A stretch of DNA of 64,000 nt from Metaphire vulgaris (lineage: Eukaryota > Annelida > Clitellata > Crassiclitellata > Megascolecidae), in assembly GCA_018105865.1 (NCBI GenBank), contig CM030869.1:5797525-5861524 (forward strand), read 5' to 3'. This document shows positions 10,043-20,809 of the stretch, piece after piece (positions within the stretch are counted from its first letter, which is position 1; every line of letters begins with the position of its first letter). Under the pieces are notes generated by a model that did not search any database, was not told the DNA's origin, and saw nothing but the letters and a program-made list of their open reading frames with translations. A program made the translations under genes and the position numbers.

Positions 10043-10861
10043 TTAAATTATATCAGTATGAATGTTAAAATCGCCAGAGATTATAAGATCACCAGGAGAG
10101 GAAATGAATATCTCCAGAATTGATTGAAATTCTGCCATAAAAAGTGCAAAAGATGATGATGGCGGTCTGTAAAAGTTTAGAAAGGAAATTCTTTTGTTAC
10201 CAGAATCCAGTGCTCCTGCAATGACCTCAAGTGATTGAAAAGGTGCACCAGGGACTGACAGTTGGGTAAAATTTAGAAATTTTTTGTACAGAAAAGCAAC
10301 TCCGCCACCATTGCCATGCTGCCTAGGATTGCTAAGAAGGGAAAAATCAGGAGGATGTAAATCAGATAAAAATGATGGAGTATCATTTTGGCGCAGCCAT
10401 GTCTCATTCAAGGCCAGAATATGGAGAGGAAACTCAATTAAGTAATTATGCAATGAAGAAGCCTTGTTTCTTATTGAGGCAATATTAAGATGTCCAAAGT
10501 TCAAAGATGTTGCAAGAGGGCCAGGGTTTAGCTCGATATCACCCGAGAGTAGCAGAATTAAAAACACATGGACACACCGAGCATTTGACTTATTAACAAT
10601 GATTCTTGCGCGTTTGAAGCGTCTACTTTTATTCAGCAGCATGTCACATCTGCCAAATAGCAACAGCCTAGTGGAAACCGAGAATTGTGCTGATGGGATG
10701 AGGTTAAATGAATTAAAACAAGCGATGTTTTGAAAGAAACAGCATTCAGAATTCAGAACTCTAATGTCTGCATAGTCAAACTCGCATCTTAGACTGGGCC
10801 AAGTGAGATGCGAGTTCACACGGAAAAGGAAAAACATGCATAGTAACTGAATTGATTTCAT
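10043..10861 (-). pseudogene. LINE lineage A N-terminus with 2A-like motif and endonuclease start
   Basis: A 272-codon block starting with ATG. Residues 1-106 are Cys/Leu-rich without a domain I recognise. Residues 107-115 are GDIELNPGP, preceded by the hydrophobic stretch VFLILLLS. The endonuclease begins at once (FGHLNIASIRNK; LNETWL with the catalytic Glu; GGGVAFLYK; NFYRPP; GDFNIH with the D-x-N pair near residues 263-268). The block then breaks. 2A sequences cause the ribosome to skip one peptide bond between G and P, so the N-terminal about 114 residues would be released from the ORF2 product. Confidence 0.85.
10517..10543 (-). other. 2A-like ribosome-skipping motif (GDIELNPGP)
   Basis: Codons for G-D-I-E-L-N-P-G-P read exactly from 10543 to 10517 on the minus strand and match the D-x-E-x-NPGP consensus. 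Established knowledge: active 2A-like sequences have been described in CR1-type LINEs of sea urchin and other invertebrates. Activity of this copy is inferred from the intact motif. Confidence 0.9.
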
Positions 10862-10904
10862 GGTACCGGAGTGCTACAGCTATGTGTATGACGAGAGCAG
10901 TGAA

Positions 10905-12530
10905 AAATGGCTGAATCAAACCAGGAGCAAGCGTTAAATACAGTGTATGTGCCTTAATCAAGTCAGTATTTGTCAAGGTGCTTCGATCTGTGGGTCGACT
11001 CACAGACTCAGCAAAGTATAAGTACCAGACCAATGTTAGTATGTGGAGCTCAGCTAGGGTTAGGGTTAAAAATAGAACTACAGACGTGGCGGGCGCTTGC
11101 TACTGGAATGATAAAGCGATGAGTCACTGCTTCCAGTTTGCAGTGGAATGGCAGATGGACTGAGGCGATCGAGTTATAACTTTTGAATGACCACTGACCA
11201 ATGACATTAAAGCTCAGTTTTATTGTTAGACTGATACTATTATTTATAAAACTTTAAATTGCTTAGTGATATGAGTAAAATTGAACGAGAAAAATACTTC
11301 CATGATGTCCTTGATCGGTTGTTGAGCGCAATTAATGAAGTTTAATCATAGACGCCAGATATAAACATTTTTAAAACGAGATATTAAAGGAGATGAGAAC
11401 GACCGGGCCCTAGGTGTAGCTCCACCCCTCCTCCTTACTTGATGTTAATCAAGTAAGACTGCTTCAACTCTTCATGCCGTTTGCAAAATACTGAACTTTA
11501 AAATTTTGTTGTATCTGGTGAGAACAGATTCCATCCTTGAAACCTAGATCCAAGCAATTCTGCTTGATTCTTTGACAAATCTAAGTCTGTATCAAACTAA
11601 TTCGGGATGAATGAACTCTGCGTGAGAAATCAAATGAGGATTGCAAGGTATTTCTTCGCATTGTTATTAACCGTTGATACTTAACTTGGTGCACATACTA
11701 TAGGTGCGCCATCTACTGGTGCTTAAACTACCGGTGCGTAAAATACTGGTGCGCAAATTCCCAGGTGCGCAAGACACTAGTGGGTATGCTGTGCAATACC
11801 AGATTAAACCCTGCATACATGTACATTGGTTATAGAAAAAGGTTATGGTTTTCCCGCATTTTCACCTAAATTGCAGCCGAACTGTCACTGGCAACACTGG
11901 TTTATGACGGCTATTAGTTAAGCGAACGGGGGGGGTATATTCTAGACTGTCTTGAGGCCCTGGTTCTATTGATCCAAACACAGTTGTTCCTATATACAGT
12001 AATAAAGCATTAAAGTAATATCTCCTTTGATACATAAAACCGTCATCGCCGTTGAGTTCTCAATATTGTGCAGCGTCATATGCCTATAGGTAGATGTTGA
12101 TCCGTAACCACGAGATATTTGCATAAGACGGTGGGAGTAAATAATTCAAAGCATTGGAATCGAGAATCGAAATTGATGAATGAAGGTTATTATAGTCACT
12201 TTCTTTGAGCCATCCACTGTAAATCCATCTTAATCCTTTATTGCTCCAATAACATTTATGAGCAACTGCCTGCGAACTTGCTAAGCAGATGCTATAATGG
12301 CTCTAGGGTTCCTTATTCGTTAGTCTTTCAACATTTGAAGCTGAATTTTAGAGAGTATAAGTACAAATCATAACTCTTACGTCAACCTTCTTTTGCACGC
12401 CAATGATAATTATAATGGCGGAAAACATAGGTCCTACAGCGACATATGAGAGGTAATTTTAAAAATGATTTTATGCAATAATTGACAAATTGTTGCTTAT
12501 CAATAAATTTTCTGAATTTGTTTACTTGAA
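10905..12530. other. Unassigned stretch
   Basis: It may include the 5' untranslated part of the LINE up to about 11.0 kb. No frame above 65 codons looks real. It contains a short repeat cluster at 11686-11790. Confidence 0.5.
11686..11790. repeat. Array of the phrase ACTGGTGCGCAAAA
   Basis: Six diverged tandem copies of a 15-17 bp phrase (TACTGGTGCGCAAAT and variants). The style resembles the foldback arrays at 2458 and 12734, but no inverted partner is seen nearby. Confidence 0.6.
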
Positions 12531-12534
12531 TCTA

Positions 12535-12646
12535 GGTTGTGTTGGTTTGGGTGAATACCTGCAATTGACGGCATGGGTTGGGTTAGGTTGGTTTGGAGAT
12601 CTGATGGGTCGGGTTGGGTTCTAAAAATGGACCCATATCCATCTCT

Positions 12647-12649
<3 letters not shown>
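12535..12649 (-). repeat. GGGTTG-array element fragment
   Basis: Repeated GGGTTG words end in ATGGACCCATATCCATCTCTG, a diverged copy of the terminus of the element at 42776-43178. The other end is missing and the array runs into an AC microsatellite. Confidence 0.65.

Positions 12650-12733
<84 letters not shown>
12648..12733. repeat. (AC)n(TA)n microsatellite
   Basis: Pure AC from 12648 to 12690, then TA to 12733. Confidence 0.97.
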
Positions 12734-12737
<4 letters not shown>

Positions 12738-13072
12738 CGGACATTCTCTTCTGGACATTATCCCCTGGACATTATATCCCCCGAACATAATCCCTCCGGC
12801 AAAGAAGTAATGAACAATGTAAATCAATATCATAGATCTTAATTTTAAAAAGATACTTATCTGCCGTCAGTATCGTTTAGGGTTAGTGTTTCGTATCAGG
12901 TTTATGGTGTGGGTAATGATTATATGACCCCGTATGGGTGCAATACACTGCTTTTCAACAAAACCCATAGAGTAAACAAAGGGTGGATTATGTCCGGCAG
13001 TGTCATTTCAAAGGGTGTACCGTGGGGATAATGTCCGAAGGAGATTATGTCCAGAGGAGAATGTCCTACACT
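12734..13072. mobile_element. Foldback-like element with GGACATTATCCCCT arrays
   Basis: The left arm (12734-12800) strings together GGACATTCTCTTCT, GGACATTATCCCCT and similar words. The right arm (12985-13070) carries the inverted set (GGGGATAATGTCC, GGAGATTATGTCC, GGAGAATGTCC). The arms pair over about 65 bp with a core of about 185 bp. The design is the same as the element at 2458-3946, with a different phrase. Confidence 0.65.
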
Positions 13073-13102
13073 TATATATATACACACAGTGTATATATAG
13101 TG

Positions 13103-13103
<1 letters not shown>

Positions 13104-13151
<48 letters not shown>
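13104..13151. repeat. (TTA)n microsatellite
   Basis: About 16 TTA/ATT units. Confidence 0.95.
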
Positions 13152-13231
13152 GCCAGATGATTTCCATAGCGCAATAAGCATGGCAAAAGTGGCCAAAGAC
13201 AAAGGGCGCTTTACAAAACTACTCATACCCA

Positions 13232-13232
<1 letters not shown>

Positions 13233-13286
<54 letters not shown>

Positions 13287-13372
13287 CTCAGTACTTCATT
13301 CCCGAGAGACTTATGATTAAAAATTGCCAGGAGACATGATATGATCGTGTGCTAGCTCTCGTTCGGTTGGAG

Positions 13373-13412
<40 letters not shown>
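13233..13412. repeat. Two (AT)n microsatellites
   Basis: AT tracts at 13233-13283 and 13376-13412, separated by 92 bp of unique sequence. Confidence 0.95.
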
Positions 13413-13413
<1 letters not shown>

Positions 13414-14689
13414 GTATATAACATTGAGACTGTGTGACCATAGCAAGAATTCACGCTATGCCTGTAGTCTTGAAGACAGTTTTGGGCATGTTTGGACACG
13501 CTTAATCATACTAATTTTTAAAATTCATGTAGTTAAGTGAACCTGCAGTGCAAATGCATCTGTTTTGGCTGTAGCATAAGGTTATTGCCTAACAAGATCA
13601 TAACCAAATGCCAGGCATCTAACCCGAATACCCATAACTTTCGAAAAACCCCGATTTGAAATGTTTAAAATGTCTTATTATTCTTAAAACCTTATGTGAT
13701 GGGAAAATTTCAAATCATGTAATGCTAATTGTGCGATTAACATGAAAAAATCTATATGATGCACCAGACATTGCAAAGGAAACAAAAACCGCATTGACCA
13801 GTGTAACCATTTACCCATTGCCATCTCTGATCCAAGTATCAGTAACTTCTTTACGCATGGCTGGTCAGTTCTCTGCCTTGTCATACATTAGACAAATTTA
13901 TTCCCTGTTTCATGCAGCTACTCAATGCATAGTTTGATCTAGCATTATCTTTAAAACAAGGTAACAGGTCTACGTGTTCCTATACGTATAAGTAACCAGT
14001 TCTACATGACAGCTAAAAACTTCGAGAAAATTATAACAACTATGTTCTCCTGCTTATTTTTCTACCTGCCCAATCAGATAAATAGAAGAGACACACACAG
14101 TGTATACAACGGGCAGCTATTGCCGCGAACATACCTATGTGGCAGAAATTGCTGCAATTGAATGCCATTGACATGCACAGGTGTTCTGTGAATCAGCGTC
14201 CAAATGCAATCAGATGTGTTTGAAGATAGTCATCGAAGTTCAATATCTGCTGCTTGAAAATGAAGGTCATGCGAAAATCCATTCGATTCTTTTATCTCTT
14301 GCCTGTTATTTCACAAATTCGATCGCATTTCTATTCACTGGTGCATTTCAGATATATTAGGGCCTACACATCAATTTGTTGTCATGCGTTGTCTAACGTA
14401 TAATAAACGTTGCATCCAAACAAAGAGCACTTGATACTATTGGTTCAAAATCACGCATCGCTTTGCTTGCAGTCTATTTCTATACATCGAGAGACTCGGC
14501 TTTGAAATAAGACACAAGATTTGTGTTCTCGCCGAAAATGAACACTGTCAATAATGCTCTTGTTACATCGTCAAACCCGCCACTTAGTAAAAAAGAATCT
14601 GTCATATTCGTAGGAGCTTCGCACAGTTCATTTGGCCATGCGCTGTCGATCCAATCAAGTCACGCTTACAGACCGTAGTACCCGACAGT
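13413..14689. other. Unassigned stretch
   Basis: No recognisable frame, terminal repeat or array. Base composition is ordinary for the window. Confidence 0.5.
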
Positions 14690-14775
14690 CTCAGTGGTGG
14701 TGACTGCAGCGCCACTGGCGGCGGCGATGGTGACGGGCATCGATCCGTCGGAGGAACGCCGCTCCAGCCGCTGTC
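14690..14775. other. Isolated GC-rich block, possible exon
   Basis: A compact GC-rich block (CGCCACTGGCGGCGGCGATG and neighbours) in AT-rich surroundings. On the minus strand one frame reads SDGSMPVTIAAASGAAVT and ends ETVGYYGL before a stop at about 14659. It could be a small terminal exon, but nothing else supports this. Confidence 0.2.
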
Positions 14776-14859
14776 ATGTATGGTGCACCCTCTCAGCGAA
14801 TGGTTGGAAGATCAATTTTACAATTCCCAAAGAGTTATGCCTTCCGAAAACCAGGATGG

Positions 14860-14975
14860 GATAGACTTGTCCGTGGATTGGGTTAACTTATGGGTTGGGT
14901 TGGGTTGGGTCCATATTGTGAAAGAAATTAATGGGTTGGATCGATTTTGTGGGTCCATATCTGTTAACAACTTTA
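14860..14975 (-). repeat. GGGTTG-array element fragment
   Basis: Contains GGGTTGGGTTGGGTCCATAT and a terminus-like GTGGGTCCATATCTG. Same family as 12535-12649 and 42776-43178. Confidence 0.6.
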
Positions 14976-15326
14976 AATATACGTTTTCTGCTTAGGGCCT
15001 ACTGCTTTGACGATAGCCATAGATTCTTGTAATAGGTCTATATCTCGTGGACGAATGTTGTTCACCTGCCTGAACACATTACTTAAACCGGTCACGGCTA
15101 GTTGGCAATAGGCATAATAGTCAGACCTTTTCATGTAGTTTGATAATATTTGGTGTTATAATTCAGTATAGCATACACTCGAAATGGCATGAAAAGTGAT
15201 GTTGAATGCACAGGATTGTCACAGCAGTGACTCTAAAAAAACACGCGTTATGCGCTTGAATTAAGTTAAAATTGTAAACATTTGGTTACAAGAAAATTTA
15301 ACGTTAGGTGTTTATCAGACATCTGT

Positions 15327-15329
<3 letters not shown>

Positions 15330-15387
<58 letters not shown>
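15330..15387. repeat. (AT)n microsatellite
   Basis: Uninterrupted AT repeat of about 57 bp. Confidence 0.97.
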
Positions 15388-15391
<4 letters not shown>

Positions 15392-15404
15392 GCGATTGTA
15401 TTTT

Positions 15405-15535
15405 CACGTTTCGTCGGGTCGGATCAGTTAGGTTGGGTCAATAGACAAGAATTCCATTTGGGTTGGGGTTGGTTTGGCTTGGGAAGTTGCTGGGTTGGAT
15501 ATTGGTCCAGAAAGTCGACTCATGGATAACTCTAG
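15405..15535 (-). repeat. GGGTTG-array element fragment
   Basis: Diverged GGGTTG/GGTTGGG words directly after the AT tract, ending ATTGGTCCAGAAAG. Termini are not preserved. Confidence 0.5.
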
Positions 15536-15757
15536 GCTGGATGCAGACCGAGTTCATAACAAATATGAGTTACTATGTTTGATTGTTAACATTTTTAGTG
15601 AATTGCACCTTTTTCCTCGATGTAAGTGTTCGTACGTTTGTTAATGGTAATGCTGCTTCTTATCTTTCTGCGTTCCAAACCTTAACTTTATACTAGGCAT
15701 GTGTACTAGTGATATGGTATAGGCATATAAATCTTAGCATTAAATTACAATTTAACT

Positions 15758-15882
15758 GGTACAGTCAAGTCCTTGGTCCTGGTCTGACCTTGAGGGCTAA
15801 AGTCCTGATCCTGGCCTTGAGGGTTGAGTCTTTGGTCCTGGTCCTGGCTTTGAGGGTTGAGTTCTTGTTAACATCCCTGCCC
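15758..15882. repeat. GGTCCTGGCCTTGAGGG minisatellite element
   Basis: Three diverged units of about 34 bp (TTGGTCCTGGTC plus TTGAGGGTTGAG), ending TTAACATCCCTG. The inverse of that end, CAGGGATGTTA, starts the related block at 32449, so both are copies of one family. Confidence 0.65.
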
Positions 15883-15929
15883 ATAGTACAGGTGCGACCG
15901 AGAGGCAGCAAAGAAGTGATTGTCCACGC

Positions 15930-16205
15930 TCTGTACAGAATACTCATTTCCAACAATTCTTGCATTATCTCCTCAAGTCTTCAGGTCTAAGCTTAAATCC
16001 TTAATTTTTCTGAAATCATTTCCTCCATAGCTGTAGCAACCTAGCCTCATTGCCCTTCGGATATTCATCATTGCTTGGCTGATCATTCACCTTTCCCAAA
16101 GCTATTTTAAGAAAGGTTGAGCTCCTAAGATTAAGCAGCTACTGTTGTGCTGCTACCAAAGCGCTAAATTAATCCACGAGATTTTACTTACCTACTTGCT
16201 TAGCC
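15930..16205 (+). pseudogene. LINE lineage C 3' end
   Basis: Matches the last 240 bp of the LINE relic at 49115-51838 (CTCCTCAAGTCTTCAGGTCT onward, through GCAGCTACTGTTGTGCTGC to the tail). 5'-truncated, non-coding except for the last codons. Confidence 0.8.
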
Positions 16206-16454
16206 AATATTGTAGGTTTTCAAGAATTAATACGCAGTCTGGAAGACACGTCACCTGCACACAAAGTTTATGTTAAACTGCACGGCAGAATGACTTTTAT
16301 CACTTTTGTACCAGTCACTAATGTTAGGAGACAGAGGTAGAAGCTCATATTTTTTATGAATGCATCCTGCCTCTTGTCTGGTTTTCGCTAGGTGGCTTCA
16401 CTGGAATTTTAAATTTGAAAGTAAAGATTTAACGGCTGCATTAAAAATATAATA

Positions 16455-16695
16455 CCAGTCTTTTTCTTCTTTAGGTGCTGTGTATTTCTGCGTTAGCGAC
16501 CATGGGTTTCCACTTTGTTCGATCTTTAGTATTCTTGACATCCTCTTATTAATTCAATGTTGTTCTTCACTCCCTCAATTCCTTCTCGTAGGCAGTCTAC
16601 ATAGGTGTTTCTCTGCCTCCCTCTTGCTCTTTTCCCCTCCACTTTTCCGGTTATTGCCAAATGCTCCAGGTCTTCATTCCTCATCATGTGTATAA
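16455..16695 (-). pseudogene. RTE-type C-terminus and 3' tail
   Basis: On the minus strand the frame reads HMMRNEDLEHLAITGKVEG then KRARGRQRNTY, the conserved C-terminal signature of RTE-like ORF2, then a degraded WKSMVA-type end and an AAGAAGAAAA tail. It supports the identity of the short tail fragments elsewhere in the window. Confidence 0.75.
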
Positions 16696-16699
16696 CGGA

Positions 16700-17129
16700 G
16701 TGTGGAGATCACAAAACGATAAGACTTATAGCCTAAGCTATATAACGAAAGTAGTTCTAAGAGTACTGTTCGAAAGAGCAAGGAGCAAGACTAGAATACC
16801 ACAGTAGTGCACCAAATTTCATTCGCTTTGATCCAGGTTAATGAAAATATTTATAACGAAACAGGGTGGTACCTGTTTTATTGGTCACCCGGTATATGCG
16901 TTCTGTAGTAATAATCTAGTTTTTGAAATCGGATCTTTTGTCTATCTGCCATTACGCAATCAATCTTGCTCCTCTGCTGACTCTGAGTTATTCGTATTCT
17001 CTCCAAAATTATTCGCAGCATAACATTTAACTGGCAATGTAATACTAATAAGGCAATTTTTCGATAGTTCGGACATTGTTTTAAGTATTCTTTTTTGGAT
17101 AACCGAATGGAGACTGATTCTATCTAGTC
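16700..17129. other. Unassigned stretch
   Basis: No supported feature. Confidence 0.5.
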
Positions 17130-17133
17130 ATTT

Positions 17134-17928
17134 TGTTGCGAACCGACCTTATTGCTAATCTATCAGGATGACTGACGTCGGCCGCTAACAGGATTATCTT
17201 TCTCTACTAAGGCGGGTGGGTATTCGACTTAACTTTTTGGCTAAGGTTTATTATTATATGGCTGATTCCTTATCTCTATCTCTCTACCTCTCATGTATTA
17301 CCTTGATATCTCTCTCAGGTACTACCTCGCTCTTCTGTCAGGTACTACCTCGCTCTTCTTCCACTTCAGGTACTACTCCTTTGTCTCTTCCTTCAGGTAT
17401 TACTTCAAGTACTACCTAGGGATCTACTGCACCTTCCACGGGCTCCTTCTCTTTCCTAAAGCGCCGCGGTCTTATCTTTTGACGGGACACAACCCTGCCC
17501 CTTGGGAACCGCTTCCGCGGTAGATTGGCACTTCCCTATGTGGAAATGTAGTACCTCGAAGGTACCTCCACCTATTCGGCATTCCAAGTCAAAACTCAGT
17601 ATACCAGTCCTGTGGCCATATAAGGGACCTGTATTTATAGGACTCTTACACTACCTTTAAAGAGATGTGCTAAACTGCAACTATCTATCGGACTATAACT
17701 TAATAATACCTAGCGCCCTCTATTGGATATTCTAGGCCTAACCTCCCTAGGCCTTTTACTTATTTATTATATAGTTATTATTACTAATGGTCCTTAATTA
17801 TTATTTTTAATTTATTCCTTATTCTAGCTACCTAACTGGCCATCAGCGCCACCTAGCGATTACCTTATAAACTATCTTCTTATATTTTATTATTGGATCT
17901 CAGGCTTGCTATTATCAATTTCGCTACA
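17134..17928 (+). mobile_element. Solo LTR, copy 1 (795 bp)
   Basis: Starts TGTTGCGAACCGACC and ends CAATTTCGCTACA (TG...CA). It is flanked by the 4-bp direct repeat ATTT (17130-17133 and 17929-17932). It is homologous along its whole length to 44840-45646, which has the same ends and its own duplication. No internal region is attached, so it is a solo LTR left by recombination. A 4-bp duplication with TG/CA ends suits a Ty3/gypsy-type element. Orientation is given by the TG end, but strand is inferred. Confidence 0.88.
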
Positions 17929-17932
17929 ATTT

Positions 17933-18299
17933 GGCCCTTCTTCTGTTTCCCCTAAGACTTACAGCCACGTGTATTCTGTGTATTCTGTCTATTGTTTTGT
18001 ATCCTCCCATTTTGAACAAATCAATTGGAATCGTGCTTTGCCTAGTGGCTTTTTGACCTTTTTGAAAGATTTGGATGGACGAATAGCATTAGCAGAAGAG
18101 TTACAAGTCTAAGATACGCTGATGACATAGCTTTTTGGCCAAATCTGGAGAAAAGCTGCAGGAATGAGTCAATCGATTGGACAAAGTAACCCAGAGGTTG
18201 GCCTACAATCTTTGTATAAATAGTAAAAACAAAAGTGATGAATGCAAACGAAACTCAATACAGAATATGTGTTAATGGAAAGAGTTGATACACTTTTGC
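17933..18299. other. Stretch with a possible RT fragment
   Basis: Near 18085-18200 the phrase LRYADDIAFLAKSGEKLQ-like can be read with frame changes (AGATACGCTGATGACATAGC), which resembles the FADDI box of an RTE-type RT. Short and uncertain. Confidence 0.35.
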
Positions 18300-18460
18300 A
18301 TTATGTCATTAGATGGCCTTGGTCTTCGTCTTGGATGGCCGGTCTTGGTCTCGGTCTAGATGGTAGGTCTTGCTCTTGCCAACTATGGTCTTGGCCTTGG
18401 TCTTGATGGCAGAGGTCTTGGTCTTGCAATGCTGGTCTTGCAATGCTGGCCTTGACTACA
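18300..18460. repeat. GGTCTTG array
   Basis: Diverged repeats of GGTCTTG with GATGG/GGCC spacers, related in style to the CAAGTC arrays (inverse complement GACTTG). No termini recognised. Confidence 0.6.
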
Positions 18461-18678
18461 CACCTGTTGTAGGGTCTATAATTGCAACTTGTGCGTCCTA
18501 TTCAATGATCCACTTACCTACATTCGATTTTTGGTATCATATCCGATCGAATCTATTCTAAATTCAGCGGATACCACAACGAAAACTGCTAATGGTTCGT
18601 TTCATAGTGACACTTAAAATTGTTAGCTTTGTAGTGAGCGAGTGATGTAGCATACTGCAAATTAGACGAACTGTCTTA

Positions 18679-19112
18679 GGGGCCGTCCATAAATGACGTC
18701 ACGCGATTTTGGCAGTTTTTTACCCCTCGTCACAAGTCGTCAAAACAATCAGACCCCCTAAAAATGACGTCACAACTCGTTAACCCCCATCTTTCTAATA
18801 TAAAAGTTAGTGTTTCAATGCACTTACTGTATTTCTTGAATGAAGAGGGTATTGCAATGAATTCGTTTATAAATACTCAATATAGTTATTATAGTTGAAG
18901 TGATATTCAGAAACTTTTCAAATTCTTTTCAAAAATGAATTATAAGTGTAAAATACGTTCCACTTTGGGGTAACATAGCATTGCGGTATTAATAGCAATA
19001 TTTATTATTATGTGACGTCACATTTCTGGAAACCCCTCCCCGTCGTCACACATTGTCACGAATGTTTGAACCCTCTTCCCCCTAAGTGGGTGACGTCATT
19101 TATGGATGGCCC
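18679..19112. mobile_element. Harbinger-like MITE, TTA target duplication
   Basis: Left end GGGGCCGTCCATAAATGACG. The right end, read inverted, is GGGCCATCCATAAATGACG. Flanked by TTA (18676-18678 and 19113-19115). Related copies lie at 52568-52970 and 58446-58826. No coding sequence. Confidence 0.8.
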
Positions 19113-19191
19113 TTACCACCTCTATCAGTGAAAGCAAATATGGCGAATGATGATTTAATGAAGCGCTTAATGTCTGAAGTGTATTATAGAA

Positions 19192-19395
19192 CTAGCTATT
19201 TGGTCGTCAAAAATAACGGGGAGTTTAGCCATTTCTTACCCCGATTTTTAAACTGTTCTAGAATTTTGTTCAAGGATTTGCCTTTGACCGGGAACATGGC
19301 TTGCTGAGCAGTCTGACGTTTTCCGGATCTCTAGCTTGCGATAAGGCCACATATAGTTGACCATGGAAAAGGACTGGCTCGCTTAAATATATTCC
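19192..19395 (-). pseudogene. Helitron 3' end with helicase C-terminus
   Basis: On the minus strand 19385-19290 reads PVLFHGQLYVALSQARDPEN then VRLLSKP, the conserved C-terminal helicase motif VI region (GQLYVALSR-R) of Helitron/Pif1 helicases, with Gln replacing the motif Arg. About 100 bp downstream there is a hairpin-like CCCCGTTATTTTTGACGACC, then CTAG (19195-19192) followed by T, as expected at a Helitron 3' terminus. The rest of the Rep-helicase is replaced by a microsatellite at 19392. Confidence 0.75.
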
Positions 19396-19418
19396 TCCTC
19401 CTCCTCCTCCTCCTCGTC

Positions 19419-19516
<98 letters not shown>
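19392..19516. repeat. (TCC)n(TCA)n microsatellite
   Basis: TCC to 19414, then TCA to 19516. It gives artificial poly-Asp and poly-Met frames on the minus strand. Confidence 0.97.
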
Positions 19517-19869
19517 TGTGTGCCGTATTATGTACTCCTACATGCTCAGATGTTATCATTTGCGACTTGTCGATGGTCATTGCAAATACAGTGCGCGTAG
19601 GCCTGGTGCTGATCCAAAGTTTTGTGGCCATCAGTCTATAGATGGCCAAGCCATTCATCTGCGGGCGGTGGCCAGTCATTCCCTCTCAATGTTACCATTG
19701 CTACTCATCTTATCACTGCAATTGAGTAAATGCTGAGTCAACTTCTGAGCAGATACAGAGGGCACCGAGAATTAGTGGTACTTTAAAATGAGGACGGCGG
19801 GAAGGGGAGGATAAGGAGATGGAGGGGTATATGAAAGGGAGAAATTAGAGCGGGAGATAGAGAAATGAG

Positions 19870-20801
19870 CAGAGATGTAGCAAGTACACAATGCTTCAAG
19901 TACAAGTACAAGTACAAGTACCTGGCCTCCGAGTACAAGTACAAGTACAAGTACTTGCATTCCAAAAACTCCGAGTACAAGTACAAGTACAAGTACCTGG
20001 CCTCCGAGTACAAGTACAAGTACAAGTACCTGGCCTCCGAGTACAAGTACAAGTACAAGTACCTGGCCTCCGAGTACAAGTACAAGTACAAGTACCTGGC
20101 CTCCAAGTACTAGTACAACATTTTTGACAATGACATTTTTTTCGCTGACATTTTGTCCCCATGACATTTTCTACATGACATTTTGTCCGTGACATTTTGT
20201 CCTCGGACAGTTTGTCCGGCCACGAATAAAATTTACACTATATTAGCATCTAAATATCATCACAGTTGCACTTAAAAATAGAGATGATAGTCTTGCATCG
20301 GTCATATTAACCCACCTATGCGGTTTCGCGATCAAGCCAGCTTGGCTAAATACGTGTTTAATTGGTGCGCCAGAAGCAGGCACACTAAGGTCTCTAATTA
20401 ATGGCTGCATTATACAGCCTGTTGAACTCCTTTCTATTAACTTCACTGTTCCAAAATACGATGGTATCAGTGGCTTCATCATAAATTTCGTTGAGTTCCA
20501 GGTACTTGGCCATCTGTGAAGATGTGCTTGTCATTAGCCTAAAGGAACAGCATTACTGGTACCATTGAAGTACATATAGCCAGAGATGTAGCAAGTACAC
20601 AATGCTTCAAGTACAAGTACAAGTACAAGTACCTGGCCTCCGAGTACAAGTACAAGTACAAGTACTTGCATTCCTAAAACCCCGAGTACAAGTACAAGTA
20701 CAAGTACCTGGCCTCCGAGTACAAGTACAAGTACAAGTACTAAAAATTTGTACTCGAGTACAACTCGAGTACAAGTACAAGTACCAAGTACTACATCTCT
20801 G
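19870..20801. mobile_element. hAT-like element armed with AAGTAC arrays
   Basis: Starts CAGAGATGTAG and ends CTACATCTCTG, an 11-bp perfect inverted repeat. Flanked by the exact 8-bp duplication GAAATGAG (19862-19869 and 20802-20809). Just inside each end lies a minisatellite of (CAAGTA)3-4 plus CCTGGCCTCCGAG, unit about 33 bp, five to seven units on the left (to 20115) and four on the right (from 20600), both in the same direction. The core at 20125-20220 holds GACATTTTGTCC phrases; the rest is unassigned. Long open frames across the arrays are artefacts. Confidence 0.88.
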
Positions 20802-20809
20802 GAAATGAG

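Larger units (their letters stand above)
7539..10900 (-). mobile_element. Nearly full-length CR1/L2-like LINE (lineage A) with a 2A-like motif
   Basis: Minus-strand order from about 10.9 kb: an N-terminal region ending in a 2A-like motif, an apurinic-type endonuclease, a linker, and a reverse transcriptase with a complete set of boxes. The coding frame is split into three long open blocks (10861-10043, 9916-9326, 9193-7670) by a few indels. Two compensate each other between 10045 and 9900, and one is near 9330. The 3' end (GGTGCTATAGAAGTGCATAA on the minus strand) matches the truncated copy at 63478-63805, which fixes the 3' terminus at about 7539. The 5' boundary is uncertain. Damage is light, suggesting a fairly young insertion. 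Confidence 0.88.

Noticed and set aside
10464..10733. Plus-strand frame opposite the LINE N-terminus
   Set aside because: Antisense shadow of the LINE reading frame.
11054..11068. TTAGGGTTAGGG-like sequence as telomeric repeat
   Set aside because: Only about two units; no array.
12500..13540. Frames with long Ile-Tyr or Cys-Val runs
   Set aside because: Translation of AT and AC microsatellites.
19331..19679. Poly-Met and poly-Asp frames
   Set aside because: Translation of the (TCA)n microsatellite.
19772..20195. Open frames on both strands with repeating YKYKYLASE, VQVQVPGLR or CTCTRRPG patterns
   Set aside because: They are read from a minisatellite whose unit lacks stops in several frames; no gene signal beyond the array.
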